In this document: one piece after another, positions 1 through 5,650 of the stretch
Layout: each line of letters starts with the position of its first letter
How positions within the stretch are numbered: the stretch's first letter is position 1
Virus record (IMG/VR): IMGVR_UViG_3300042547_000229
Location: 1 to 26,439 of that record
Origin: a virus
DNA length: 26,439 bases
Reading direction: 5' to 3' (one strand)
The notes under the pieces: generated by a model
The model's input: only the letters and a program-made list of their open reading frames with translations
Told to the model about the DNA's origin: nothing
The model's database searches: none
Program-made: the position numbers and the translations under genes

Positions 1-1
1 T

Positions 2-145
2 AGCGTGGAGGCCCGGTACGAGGAGAAGATGGCCAAAATAATGGAGCAAATAAACGACTGCAACAAGCAACAAGTCTTAATATTGCGAGAGCAAATTGAG
101 AAAAATAACCGATTGCTTGACCTTTATGAAACCAACCGAAAGTGA
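2..145 (+). CDS. C-terminal end of a coiled-coil protein (partial, runs off left edge)
   Basis: An open frame enters from the left edge and ends at the TGA at 143-145, giving 47 residues with no start in the window. The peptide is strongly charged and helical (Glu, Lys, Gln and Asn with regularly spaced Leu/Ile), which is what a coiled coil looks like. It shares the reading direction of the late genes. Its last 20 bases overlap the start of the nuclease gene at 126, so the two are probably translated together. If the genome is circular or circularly permuted, this would be the far end of the rightward transcript. The function cannot be told from this fragment. Confidence 0.6.
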   Translation, partial: SVEARYEEKMAKIMEQINDCNKQQVLILREQIEKNNRLLDLYETNRK

Positions 146-566
146 GGCCCAACTCCGGGCGGCAGTTTGCCAATATATTGCTTTGCAATACCCAAATGCC
201 ATTTTCTTCCACGACTTGTCCGGGGAGCGAATGCCAATCGGCCTTGCGGTCAAATTGAAGAAACTCAAAAGTTCAAGGGCCATTCCCGACCTTCACATAC
301 TTGAACCCCGGCACGGGTTTTGCGGATTACAAATTGAGTTGAAGCGTGAAGGGGAGCGGTTGATAAAGTCAAACGGGGAGCCGGCAACCGAGCACATTGC
401 CGAGCAATTTTATATGCTCCAAGCGTTAAGGGATAGGGGGTATTTGACCTTTATGGTCAGCGGTTTCGTGCCGGTCAAAAGGATATTGAACCTTTACTTT
501 TCGGATGAGACCAAAGAAAACTTTGACTACATAAAGAACACGTCAGCCTCACTCATATTAATGTAG
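126..566 (+). CDS. VRR-NUC-like nuclease (PD-(D/E)XK superfamily)
   Basis: 146 residues. The core shows the VRR-NUC pattern: IPD at residues 53-55, then a beta strand ending in IELK (Glu71, Lys73), then Gln94 in a helix followed by a short hydrophobic strand after RDRGY. Asp55, Glu71 and Lys73 would form the metal-binding catalytic set. Phage proteins of this size act as structure-specific nucleases in recombination or replication. The ATG at 126 is preferred over an upstream in-frame TTG at 96 because it overlaps the previous gene only slightly and leaves the fold complete. The last 40 bases overlap, tail to tail, the nuclease gene on the other strand. The exact DNA substrate cannot be told from sequence. 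Confidence 0.78.
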   Translation: MKPTESEAQLRAAVCQYIALQYPNAIFFHDLSGERMPIGLAVKLKKLKSSRAIPDLHILEPRHGFCGLQIELKREGERLIKSNGEPATEHIAEQFYMLQALRDRGYLTFMVSGFVPVKRILNLYFSDETKENFDYIKNTSASLILM

Positions 567-1015
567 GCATTCGGCCGGGAGGCAATTCCCCCGTTAACGC
601 TCTTTTGTGTAGTGGTTTGTTTCAAACGGATAGGCACGTTAAGGTCTCCACGTGCGTCCCAAACTTGGGTTACAAGTATTGCGTTCCCGTTCAATAAACG
701 GAGGGCCATAATAAACGGCAAACGGAGTCTTTGAGTTACGAGCCTACAAGCCTCCAACTTTTGATAGGAAACAAGCCATTCGCTTTTGAAGGAGTACCGA
801 AAGTCATCCGTTGACATATCCCGGCACTTTACCTCAAACATTCCGCAAATCCCTCCTTTATTGGATAAAGGGGGGTCAAGTATGAACCCATCGGCACAAG
901 CGTGTGAGGACTCGGAATTTTGGTCAAAACGCAACCATTTCAACCCGGTTTGTCTTGTTAGGTGGTCGCAAGTCTCCATCTCATAGTGGAGCGATAAGCG
1001 TTCAGCCTCCGTCAT
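527..1015 (-). CDS. PD-(D/E)XK nuclease-like protein
   Basis: 162 residues. The segment with Asp42 (ADGF), a strand, then FEVK (Glu61, Lys63) and a helix carrying SYQKLEA fits the PD-(D/E)XK nuclease core. The later hydrophobic strands (PFIMAL, AILVTQVW) complete such a fold. It could process DNA ends in phage recombination, possibly alongside the ERF annealing protein encoded further upstream on the same strand, but the exact family is not clear. Its ATG overlaps the stop of the amidase gene in an ATGA arrangement, so translation is probably coupled. It is the last gene of its unit and overlaps by 40 bases the end of the VRR-NUC-like gene on the other strand. Confidence 0.65.
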   Translation of the reverse strand: MTEAERLSLHYEMETCDHLTRQTGLKWLRFDQNSESSHACADGFILDPPLSNKGGICGMFEVKCRDMSTDDFRYSFKSEWLVSYQKLEACRLVTQRLRLPFIMALRLLNGNAILVTQVWDARGDLNVPIRLKQTTTQKSVNGGIASRPNAYINMSEADVFFM

Positions 1016-1413
1016 CGTCCAAGGGTTTGGTATTCGGCCTTCGCATCAAATTGTGGGCAAGCCTTTTTTACATTAGGGAAGTCCCGGTGGCCTTGGATTA
1101 CGGCACTTGGGTATTGCCTTTTCCACTCCGATAAGACCTCAATCAAGGCTCTTTTTTGGGCCTCCGTCCGGTTGTCCAACTTTGCTCCTCCAATATAGGA
1201 CACGTGGAGGCAAACGGCATTAAAGCCGGCAACCCCGTTCGCATTTGACTCCGGAGGGAGCAACGTAGTTATGCTCCCATTCCGGTCAATTATTTTGTGG
1301 TATCCGGGGTTTTTCCAACCCAACTTTTCCCTCCAATACCGGAGGATGGTTTCAACCCGTGCATTTTGTGGTGTAGCGGTGCAGTGCACAACAAGGTATT
1401 TAATGTTCCTCAT
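1012..1413 (-). CDS. Endolysin: N-acetylmuramoyl-L-alanine amidase, T7 lysozyme-like
   Basis: 133 residues covering one Amidase_2 domain. Zinc ligands are visible as His10 (VVHCTA), His109 (GHRD) and Cys119 (KACP). Tyr38 (NPGYHK) and Lys117 match the positions of the catalytic Tyr and Lys of T7 lysozyme. Such enzymes cut the bond between N-acetylmuramic acid and L-alanine in peptidoglycan. There is no signal peptide or membrane anchor, so release through a holin would be needed; the small membrane protein at 2479-2766 is a candidate. It starts 3 bases after the preceding gene and overlaps the nuclease gene by 4 bases. Both small size and active-site spacing fit the family. Confidence 0.92.
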   Translation of the reverse strand: MRNIKYLVVHCTATPQNARVETILRYWREKLGWKNPGYHKIIDRNGSITTLLPPESNANGVAGFNAVCLHVSYIGGAKLDNRTEAQKRALIEVLSEWKRQYPSAVIQGHRDFPNVKKACPQFDAKAEYQTLGR

Positions 1414-1416
1414 ACC

Positions 1417-1743
1417 TCAAAAATTATAGTCGTGAAAACGCAACGGCTTGTCCCCTACGTGCAAAAAGCGAAAGGAGGATTTTGATACCCTCATCGTGAA
1501 GGTCTCATCGGTCTCCCGGAAGGCCCATTTTTGGTCTCTTTGGTTCTCGCAAATAGCGGAGAAACCGCCAACGTGGAATTTCAAAGTCCCTTTTGGGGTT
1601 ACATCTTCGGCAACAACTTTACGCACTACAACGGAGCATTTTCCGGACGTTCCAATAACTTTCCCAACCGGGAAGGCATCGGTGTAGAGGCAGCGACTGA
1701 TATACATACCAATCATTTCGGAGGGGGTGGGGAGGTTTTTCAT
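1417..1743 (-). CDS. Hypothetical protein
   Basis: 108 residues with the start at 1743. An earlier in-frame ATG at 1794 exists, but it would run into the small gene at 1766-1909, and the CCACTTAA-type element lies just upstream of 1743, so the shorter form is preferred. The protein has alternating strands and Val/Lys-rich segments (CSVVVRKVVAED, GTLKFHVGGF) that suggest a small beta-rich fold. No motif is recognised. It lies immediately before the amidase gene in the same unit, which says little about its job. Confidence 0.6.
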   Translation of the reverse strand: MKNLPTPSEMIGMYISRCLYTDAFPVGKVIGTSGKCSVVVRKVVAEDVTPKGTLKFHVGGFSAICENQRDQKWAFRETDETFTMRVSKSSFRFLHVGDKPLRFHDYNF

Positions 1744-1746
1744 AAG

Positions 1747-1755
1747 TTTAAGTGG
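1747..1755 (-). promoter_or_regulatory. Leader element CCACTTAAA upstream of the gene starting at 1743
   Basis: On the minus strand CCACTTAAA lies 3 bases upstream of the ATG. There is no promoter here, so this copy is internal to a transcript. Confidence 0.5.
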
Positions 1756-1765
1756 TTTTGGTTTT

Positions 1766-1909
1766 TCAATTTTTAGGTAGATTACGCTTAACATTTTTGC
1801 GTCTTTTCACCTCATCTAAAAAGACTTTTGCGTAGGCTTTCAATTCGTCCGTGGATAGCATCATCAATTCGTCCTCAATAAATTCCGGGAGGGTAACTTG
1901 GTTTTTCAT
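1766..1909 (-). CDS. Small hypothetical protein (47 aa)
   Basis: The frame runs from the ATG at 1909 to the TGA at 1766 and encodes 47 residues: an acidic first half (EFIEDELMMLSTDE) and a basic C-terminus (KRRKNVKRNLPKN). The pattern suggests one or two helices. A leader element lies 15 bases upstream of the start, as for other genes of this strand, and the gene fills the gap between its neighbours with short spacers, which is why it is called real despite its size. No family is recognised. The basic tail could bind nucleic acid, but that is only a guess from composition. Confidence 0.55.
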   Translation of the reverse strand: MKNQVTLPEFIEDELMMLSTDELKAYAKVFLDEVKRRKNVKRNLPKN

Positions 1910-1924
1910 CGGGTTCGGGTTAAA

Positions 1925-1935
1925 GGGTTAAGTGG
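1925..1935 (-). promoter_or_regulatory. Leader element CCACTTAACCC upstream of the gene starting at 1909
   Basis: Perfect copy of the most common form of the element, 15 bases upstream of the ATG, between two genes of one unit. Confidence 0.55.
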
Positions 1936-1936
1936 A

Positions 1937-2155
1937 TTAAGCGTGGGCGATTACTTTGTGGGACAATACCTCAAAAGAAAAGCATTCCATAAGGTCATAG
2001 TACTCATCTACAACCTCCGGGATTTCGGACAATTTTTCGCAACAAGTGTGGAACTCAATAACATTAGTCGCAGTAAGAAATCCGGAATGGTTCCGGGTAA
2101 ATTCAAAAAGACCGGGGGCAGTGCGGAGGCTAATTTCAAGGGAGATAGAGTACAT
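1937..2155 (-). CDS. Hypothetical protein, first gene of its unit
   Basis: 72 residues with the start at 2155. Upstream in-frame ATGs exist but lie at or before the promoter -7 box at 2188-2195, so they would not be in the mRNA. The protein is acidic in its second half and has paired cysteines (TCCEK), with no recognised motif. It is the first gene after a clear Bacteroidota-type promoter and is followed by two more small unknown proteins and then the endolysin. Confidence 0.6.
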   Translation of the reverse strand: MYSISLEISLRTAPGLFEFTRNHSGFLTATNVIEFHTCCEKLSEIPEVVDEYYDLMECFSFEVLSHKVIAHA

Positions 2156-2163
2156 AACGTGGT

Positions 2164-2174
2164 GGTTTAGTGTG
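2164..2174 (-). promoter_or_regulatory. Variant leader element CACACTAAACC
   Basis: Degenerate copy of the leader element, 8 bases upstream of the ATG at 2155 and downstream of the promoter at 2188-2218. Confidence 0.35.
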
Positions 2175-2187
2175 TCTTTCAATACCA

Positions 2188-2218
2188 TAAAGATACCACG
2201 CAATTCGGAATATCCAAA
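2188..2218 (-). promoter_or_regulatory. Bacteroidota-type promoter P1 (leftward)
   Basis: Minus strand reads TTTG, 19 bases, TATCTTTA, close to the Bacteroidota consensus TTTG-N19/20-TAnnTTTG. The flanks GTTTGGATA and TTTATGGTATTG are shared with three other promoters in the window. It drives the genes from 2155 down to 527. Confidence 0.8.
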
Positions 2219-2245
2219 CTTTTTAGGAAAAAATTTATGAAAAAA

Positions 2246-2500
2246 TCATCCGGTAATATGCCCGTCCGCTTGGGCATTGTAGGTGTTGTAGAGGTTTCTC
2301 ATCGCTGACTCCACACACGCCCCGCAAAACCAATTGACCGGAGGATGCTCCGGGAATAACATTTGATGAATTTTGTCGTACTCTTGCACAACGTCCGGAG
2401 GGATAAAGACCCGTTGAACCTCCACCATTGTATCAAAATAGGCTTTGGTTTTTTGGAGGTAGAAGAATGACTCCTCGTTCAATGCTTTTTGGTGTGCCAT
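2246..2500 (-). CDS. Hypothetical protein with a C-terminal CxxC
   Basis: 84 residues from the ATG at 2500. An ATG at 2557 would lengthen the protein, but that extension lies deep inside the membrane-protein gene and looks like translated shadow. The C-terminal third contains WFCGACVESAMRNLYN, a CxxC followed by a helix. One CxxC alone is not a full zinc site. The gene overlaps the end of the membrane-protein gene by 22 bases and is the last of its unit, ending next to the AT-rich promoter region of P1. Function unknown. Confidence 0.6.
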   Translation of the reverse strand: MAHQKALNEESFFYLQKTKAYFDTMVEVQRVFIPPDVVQEYDKIHQMLFPEHPPVNWFCGACVESAMRNLYNTYNAQADGHITG

Positions 2501-2766
2501 ATTGTATAGATTATTGGGTAAAGCGATGCGGAAAAAAATCCGGATAGGACGGAGCAAACAATTGAAAACGTGGCCTCATAAATTGGGTAGAAAAGGAAAA
2601 ACGTGGAGACCCAACCAAAGTGAAATGCGATACAAGTTTCGCAATTAAATGGCTTAAATTTCAATTTGTAATACCATCCCGGCATAATCCGGAACTCCAT
2701 AATGCCCAACGATATTCCGGCACTAAAAAATGAAATCATCAAAATTGTCAAGGCGGTGTCTAACAT
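2479..2766 (-). CDS. Small membrane protein, holin candidate
   Basis: 95 residues with hydrophobic stretches at about 4-23, 48-65 and 68-88, so two or three membrane segments. A CETC motif lies between the first and second. Small size and several membrane segments in a unit that also carries a spanin-like gene make it a holin candidate, and this phage needs one because its amidase lacks a signal peptide. Holins have little sequence conservation, and other small phage membrane proteins look alike. The start at 2766 overlaps the sigma-like gene by 44 bases, and the end overlaps the next gene by 22. Confidence 0.6.
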   Translation of the reverse strand: MLDTALTILMISFFSAGISLGIMEFRIMPGWYYKLKFKPFNCETCIAFHFGWVSTFFLFYPIYEATFSIVCSVLSGFFSASLYPIIYTIWHTKKH

Positions 2767-3292
2767 TTGTTTTCAATTTGGCTTTCAGTTTGTCTATGGT
2801 GTCAACTATTGTTCGGTAAGGTATCCCGGTTTTTCTGCTCAAATCCATTTTTGACTTTGCACGGAGGAAGGCTTCAAATAGCAAACGCTTGGTGGGAAAC
2901 TTGGTTTTGTCCCAAGTTTGCATTTCCTCAAATGCGAACCTTAAAGCGACCTCAATTTGCTCCGGGGTAATTTCGGTGGACTCCGACATTCCCGGCTCAT
3001 ATACGACCCGGAACTCCAACGAGTCAACGTTCAAATCGCAAACGAAATGCCGGTACTTTTTTGCGAAGGGTGAGTCATTAGAGCGGTAGAGGTTTATCAT
3101 TGTCCGGACAACGTAAAAAGTCAAAAGACCCTCCCGGTGCAACTCTTCAATTTTGCCCTCCGGTTTTTGTAACAAAACCAAAATAACCTCTTGCCCCAAA
3201 TCCTCTGCATCCCGTGAGGAAGCAATTTGTCGGGCAATACGTGGAATTGTCCCGTCAAGTACAAGAGCCGCAATTATTGATTTTGAGTTCAT
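2723..3292 (-). CDS. Sigma-70-family (ECF-like) sigma factor homologue
   Basis: 189 residues from the ATG at 3292. Residues 28-72 (RDAEDLGQEVILVLLQ, then LLTFYVVRTMINLYRS) match the shape of sigma region 2: an acidic AEDL.QEV helix and a second helix that contacts core polymerase and the -10 element. Residues 137-175 (LLFEAFL, then MDLSRKTGIPYRTIVDTIDKLK) form a helix-turn-helix like region 4. Such a factor would direct host RNA polymerase to phage promoters. The start overlaps the preceding gene by 38 bases; a longer frame from 3424 would be almost wholly inside that gene and is not preferred. It could also act as an anti-host or adaptor protein with a sigma-like fold. Confidence 0.72.
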   Translation of the reverse strand: MNSKSIIAALVLDGTIPRIARQIASSRDAEDLGQEVILVLLQKPEGKIEELHREGLLTFYVVRTMINLYRSNDSPFAKKYRHFVCDLNVDSLEFRVVYEPGMSESTEITPEQIEVALRFAFEEMQTWDKTKFPTKRLLFEAFLRAKSKMDLSRKTGIPYRTIVDTIDKLKAKLKTNVRHRLDNFDDFIF

Positions 3293-3647
3293 TTCTTCCA
3301 AAAGACATTCCGGGAAAAACCCAAGGGGATATTCGGGAGCCGGCAAATACCGGGGTCGGTTTTTGCATAAACTCAAACAATTTTTTGTAATTCTTTTCTT
3401 GTGGCCTCCCGTACGCTTCGTCAATCAAATCGCAAGAGTGCATAACTGACGTGTGGTGGCGGTTTGTGAATTGACCAATTTTCTGAAAGGACATTCCGGC
3501 CTTGTGCCTCAAAAGGTATTGTAGGCACTGCCTCGCAAGTGCGATATTAAAGGTTTTCAAATTCCCCATAATGTCGGCCTCCGATACCGGGTACCAACGC
3601 AAAGTCAAAACAAGGCACTCGGAGGGGGTCATAGTTGAGGCAAACAT
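3255..3647 (-). CDS. DnaA domain IV-like DNA-binding protein
   Basis: 130 residues. Residues 36-77 (ALARQCLQYLLRHKAGMSF, then KIGQFTNRHHTSVMHSCD) match the DnaA C-terminal DNA-binding domain, including the RHHTSV stretch that corresponds to the DHTTV signature contacting the DnaA box. No AAA+ ATPase domain is present, so it is not an initiator by itself. It may bind DnaA-box-like sites in the phage or host. The ATG at 3647 overlaps the stop of the spanin-like gene in a TAATG arrangement, which decides the start over an upstream TTG. Its 3-prime end overlaps the sigma-like gene by 38 bases. Confidence 0.75.
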   Translation of the reverse strand: MFASTMTPSECLVLTLRWYPVSEADIMGNLKTFNIALARQCLQYLLRHKAGMSFQKIGQFTNRHHTSVMHSCDLIDEAYGRPQEKNYKKLFEFMQKPTPVFAGSRISPWVFPGMSFGRNELKINNCGSCT

Positions 3648-4069
3648 TAGGAGTGTATTAACCAATAAAAAAACCTACCAATTACTACAAGGGCAACAAG
3701 AAAAAAGGCAACAATCAAAATCACTTTTTGATAGTTGTTTTTCTTTGTGGTTTTTTGCACCTCTTTTGAGGACGTATAGGTGGAGTCTTTGGTGGACTCA
3801 ACGGAGTCGGTAAGCACAACGGCCCGTACCTCGTTTGAGTCAACCGATATTCTCACTCTTGACCTCCCGGCCTTAATCATCAATTTGCCTCCGGGTACTT
3901 TCGGAAGGGCAACGTAGGTGCTTGAAGGCAAAGCAACGTACCGCTCCCGAACCGAAATCAAAGAGTCAGTTTTGACCGACTCAGTTGCCTTTTTGGAGCA
4001 ACCGGGGGTAAGGGTGGTCAATAGGACAACCAACCCCATTTTTAACCATAATGTAGCCATACCCTTCAT
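3647..4069 (-). CDS. Probable unimolecular spanin (lipoprotein with C-terminal membrane segment)
   Basis: 140 residues. The N-terminus is a lipoprotein signal: charged start, hydrophobic stretch at 11-20 and a lipobox-like LTPGC with Cys24 as the lipid-bearing residue. The C-terminus has one strong membrane segment at about 116-137. A lipid anchor at one end and an inner-membrane helix at the other, joined by a periplasmic linker, is the layout of u-spanins such as T1 gp11, which fuse inner and outer membranes in the last step of lysis. No family motif confirms it. The gene starts 89 bases inside the preceding gene, with a leader element 6 bases upstream of the ATG at 4069; another ATG at 4060 is possible. 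Confidence 0.62.
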   Translation of the reverse strand: MKGMATLWLKMGLVVLLTTLTPGCSKKATESVKTDSLISVRERYVALPSSTYVALPKVPGGKLMIKAGRSRVRISVDSNEVRAVVLTDSVESTKDSTYTSSKEVQKTTKKNNYQKVILIVAFFLVALVVIGRFFYWLIHS

Positions 4070-4220
4070 TTAATTGGGTTAAGTGTTTCTTGTGCAAAAC
4101 TCGCAAATAATGCTCATAATCAATAGCAAGTGGCCGGATTATTTCAGCGTGGGTCGGGAGCGTGGCCGACTCTAATTCAACTTGAACGTGAGTCCTCCAT
4201 TTCAAAAAGTCAACTTTCAT
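3981..4220 (-). CDS. Hypothetical protein
   Basis: 79 residues, rich in His, Leu and Tyr in the middle (HYLRVLHKKHLTQLNEGYG). No family is recognised. The start overlaps the stop of the preceding gene in an ATGA arrangement, and a variant of the leader element lies 5 bases upstream. The 3-prime end overlaps the spanin-like gene by 89 bases, the longest same-strand overlap seen in this region. The C-terminal part is therefore constrained by two frames. Confidence 0.55.
   Translation of the reverse strand: MKVDFLKWRTHVQVELESATLPTHAEIIRPLAIDYEHYLRVLHKKHLTQLNEGYGYIMVKNGVGCPIDHPYPRLLQKGN
4076..4085 (-). promoter_or_regulatory. Leader element CACTTAACCC upstream of the spanin-like gene
   Basis: Lies 6 bases upstream of the ATG at 4069 and inside the coding sequence of the gene at 3981-4220, so it is kept despite a coding constraint. 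Confidence 0.55.
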
Positions 4221-4573
4221 TCTTCGGGGTTTAAGAGGTGGAACAAAGAGTTGCTATCCGCATTGTTTATTTCCGGTTTCCGGTTTGCTACGTAGTCAAA
4301 AAGAACGGCCTCTGAAACCCTTCTGAAATCAACTTTTCGTAGAAAGTTCTCAATGGCTATTGAGAACGGGTGGGCCCTTGGTCTGCTCTCGTAATCATAA
4401 TTACGCAACAATAGGCTCATTATCCGGATTTGGATATTGACCAACGTGGTCTCTTTTTGAGTATTAACAAATTCACCAACGGGTGGAAACACGTCTTTTT
4501 GGTGGGCAACACAAATCCAATAATAGATTAAGTGCGTGTCTGCGGTCATCATTGCTTTATGAGGGTTTTCCAT
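4217..4573 (-). CDS. Hypothetical protein
   Basis: 118 residues. The N-terminal part has helical character with Tyr, Trp and Cys (THLIYYWICVAHQKD); the middle has a basic and hydrophobic helix (NIQIRIMSLLLRNYDYE). No recognised motif. The start at 4573 has a leader element 7 bases upstream and overlaps the preceding gene by 17 bases. The stop overlaps the next start by 4 bases. It sits among small unknown genes between the promoter at 5209 and the lysis and regulatory genes. Confidence 0.6.
   Translation of the reverse strand: MENPHKAMMTADTHLIYYWICVAHQKDVFPPVGEFVNTQKETTLVNIQIRIMSLLLRNYDYESRPRAHPFSIAIENFLRKVDFRRVSEAVLFDYVANRKPEINNADSNSLFHLLNPEE
4226..4241 (-). promoter_or_regulatory. Variant leader element upstream of the gene starting at 4220
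   Basis: Minus strand CCACCTCTTAAACCCC, a form of the element with extra bases between CCAC and CTTAAACCCC, 5 bases upstream of the ATG and inside the end of the preceding gene. Confidence 0.4.
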
Positions 4574-4799
4574 TTTGTGCGGGGTTTAAGTGGTTTTGAA
4601 AATCGTTCCATATTTTTGTCTCCAATTCGTCTCTATCTTTTGAACTCATAATTGACGGGTAGGGGTCTCCTTTTTCAATTTTAGTCATCCAAACCGAGTA
4701 ATAGCGGTCATACCACAATTCGGCCCGGTAGTTTACATTAGGGAACTCAACGCTTTGTGGTTTGTCCTTTCGGCCTTTCCAATTAAATCTATTTGCCAT
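4557..4799 (-). CDS. Hypothetical protein
   Basis: 80 residues from the ATG at 4799; an ATG at 4850 would overlap the preceding gene and is less likely. Rich in aromatic residues (YRAELWYDRYYSVWMTKI) followed by a charged helix (SSKDRDELETKIWNDFQNHL). This suggests a small strand-plus-helix fold. No family is recognised. It follows the first gene of the P2 unit with a spacer of 19 bases. Confidence 0.55.
   Translation of the reverse strand: MANRFNWKGRKDKPQSVEFPNVNYRAELWYDRYYSVWMTKIEKGDPYPSIMSSKDRDELETKIWNDFQNHLNPAQNGKPS
4581..4593 (-). promoter_or_regulatory. Leader element CCACTTAAACCCC upstream of the gene starting at 4573
   Basis: Lies 7 bases upstream of the ATG and inside the 3-prime end of the preceding gene; no promoter is present here. 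Confidence 0.55.
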
Positions 4800-4818
4800 A
4801 GTGCGTATAGTGTTAGGA

Positions 4819-5172
4819 TTAAAGTACGGCCTTTTTGACCAAGTTTTCAACTATCTCAATATTCTCCCGGAGGTAGGCATCAATAGAGGAATTAACGTGG
4901 AGGTCAAATTTGTCCCGTTCCCAAATAACGGAAACAATCTCAACGTAGTCATCCCCTTTATCGCAGTCAATTACGTCTCCGATTTCATAGTCGCCAATTC
5001 CATCATTTCCAATAACGTACTTAACATCGGCATAGAGTAAGGAGTCCCGTTTTTGCTTTACAAAAAAGGTGTCGTATTGTTCCTCCGTCCATCCGGAGAA
5101 CTCCGCTACCTCTACCATTATATTCAAGGTAGCCGAAAGGGACAAAACATTTGTGGGGGTAAGTGTAGCCAT
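4819..5172 (-). CDS. Hypothetical acidic protein, first gene of the P2 unit
   Basis: 117 residues, strongly acidic (GIGDYEIGDVIDCDKGDDYVEI in the middle), with the look of a small beta-rich protein followed by a C-terminal helix (SIDAYLRENIEIVENLVKK). Small acidic proteins made first from a strong early promoter are often host-takeover or anti-defence factors, sometimes DNA mimics. That is a hint from position and charge only. The ATG at 5172 lies downstream of the promoter at 5209-5240 with a leader element between. Confidence 0.62.
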   Translation of the reverse strand: MATLTPTNVLSLSATLNIMVEVAEFSGWTEEQYDTFFVKQKRDSLLYADVKYVIGNDGIGDYEIGDVIDCDKGDDYVEIVSVIWERDKFDLHVNSSIDAYLRENIEIVENLVKKAVL

Positions 5173-5182
5173 AATTATCAGT

Positions 5183-5193
5183 GGTTTAAGTGG
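5183..5193 (-). promoter_or_regulatory. Leader element CCACTTAAACC upstream of the gene starting at 5172
   Basis: Lies 10 bases upstream of the ATG, between promoter P2 and the start codon. Confidence 0.55.
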
Positions 5194-5208
5194 CGGGTTA
5201 CAATACCA

Positions 5209-5240
5209 TAAAGATACGATAACAATACTTTGTATCCAAA
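5209..5240 (-). promoter_or_regulatory. Bacteroidota-type promoter P2 (leftward)
   Basis: Minus strand reads TTTG, 20 bases, TATCTTTA, followed by the shared TGGTATTG. Drives the genes from 5172 down to 2246, which include the spanin-like, DnaA-like and sigma-like genes. Confidence 0.8.
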
Positions 5241-5258
5241 TTTTTTAGGAAAAAATTT
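5238..5258. repeat. Perfect AT-rich inverted repeat next to promoter P2
   Basis: AAATTTTTT, AGG, AAAAAATTT: two 9-base arms around a 3-base loop, just upstream of the -33 box. A copy with one mismatch lies at 2216-2236 next to P1. It may be an upstream promoter element, an operator, or a weak terminator of the preceding unit. Confidence 0.5.
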
Positions 5259-5268
5259 AAGAAAAAAA

Positions 5269-5646
5269 TCATAGTTCCAAACGTACCGCCACAATGCCGT
5301 TTCTGAAAAACTTGGTCGGGACAAAACCAAATGTCAAATAGTTCTTCACCGACATTTTCGTGCAATTAGCAATTATAGCCGTGGCCTTTATTTGATAACA
5401 ATAGGCAATCCGATAGGTCAAGGTATGCCGGTGCAAACCTATCCCACGGAACTCCGGCAAAATGTAGTCGGTTTTGAATAAGCACGTGCCTCCCTTTTTA
5501 ATTAACAAGCCACAACAACCGGCAACCACTCCGTTTATGATTATCAAAAAAAGTTCGGCCCGTGGGTTAATGATTAAGCCAAGCCGGAGCATATCCGGAA
5601 TCCACTCCTTTGGAGGGAATTTTGTTTTTTCAAAACGTATGTCCAT
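5269..5646 (-). CDS. GNAT-like N-acetyltransferase
   Basis: 125 residues. A strand pair around GVVAGCCGLLI, then FKTDYILPEFRGIGLHRHTL, fits the GNAT fold: the acceptor strand, then the acetyl-CoA loop with Arg67 and Gly70 (RGIG) in place of the usual Q/RxxGxG/A. A later KNYLTFGFV is like the conserved segment near the C-terminus. The substrate is unknown. The ATG at 5646 is 4 bases after the helicase stop; an earlier ATG at 5703 would overlap the helicase by 53 bases. It is the last gene of the replication unit. The acetyl-CoA loop is short of the full consensus, so the fold is likely but activity is less sure. Confidence 0.7.
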   Translation of the reverse strand: MDIRFEKTKFPPKEWIPDMLRLGLIINPRAELFLIIINGVVAGCCGLLIKKGGTCLFKTDYILPEFRGIGLHRHTLTYRIAYCYQIKATAIIANCTKMSVKNYLTFGFVPTKFFRNGIVAVRLEL

Positions 5647-5650
5647 AACA

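Noticed and set aside
96-125. TTG start adding ten residues to the VRR-NUC-like protein
   Set aside because: The ATG at 126 gives the complete fold and a shorter overlap with the preceding gene.
2170-2203. Possible leader peptide starting at the ATGG shared by P1-P4 (ATGGTATTG)
   Set aside because: The ATG overlaps the -7 box and so lies before the expected transcription start; after it the frame stops within 3-5 codons in P2 and P4.
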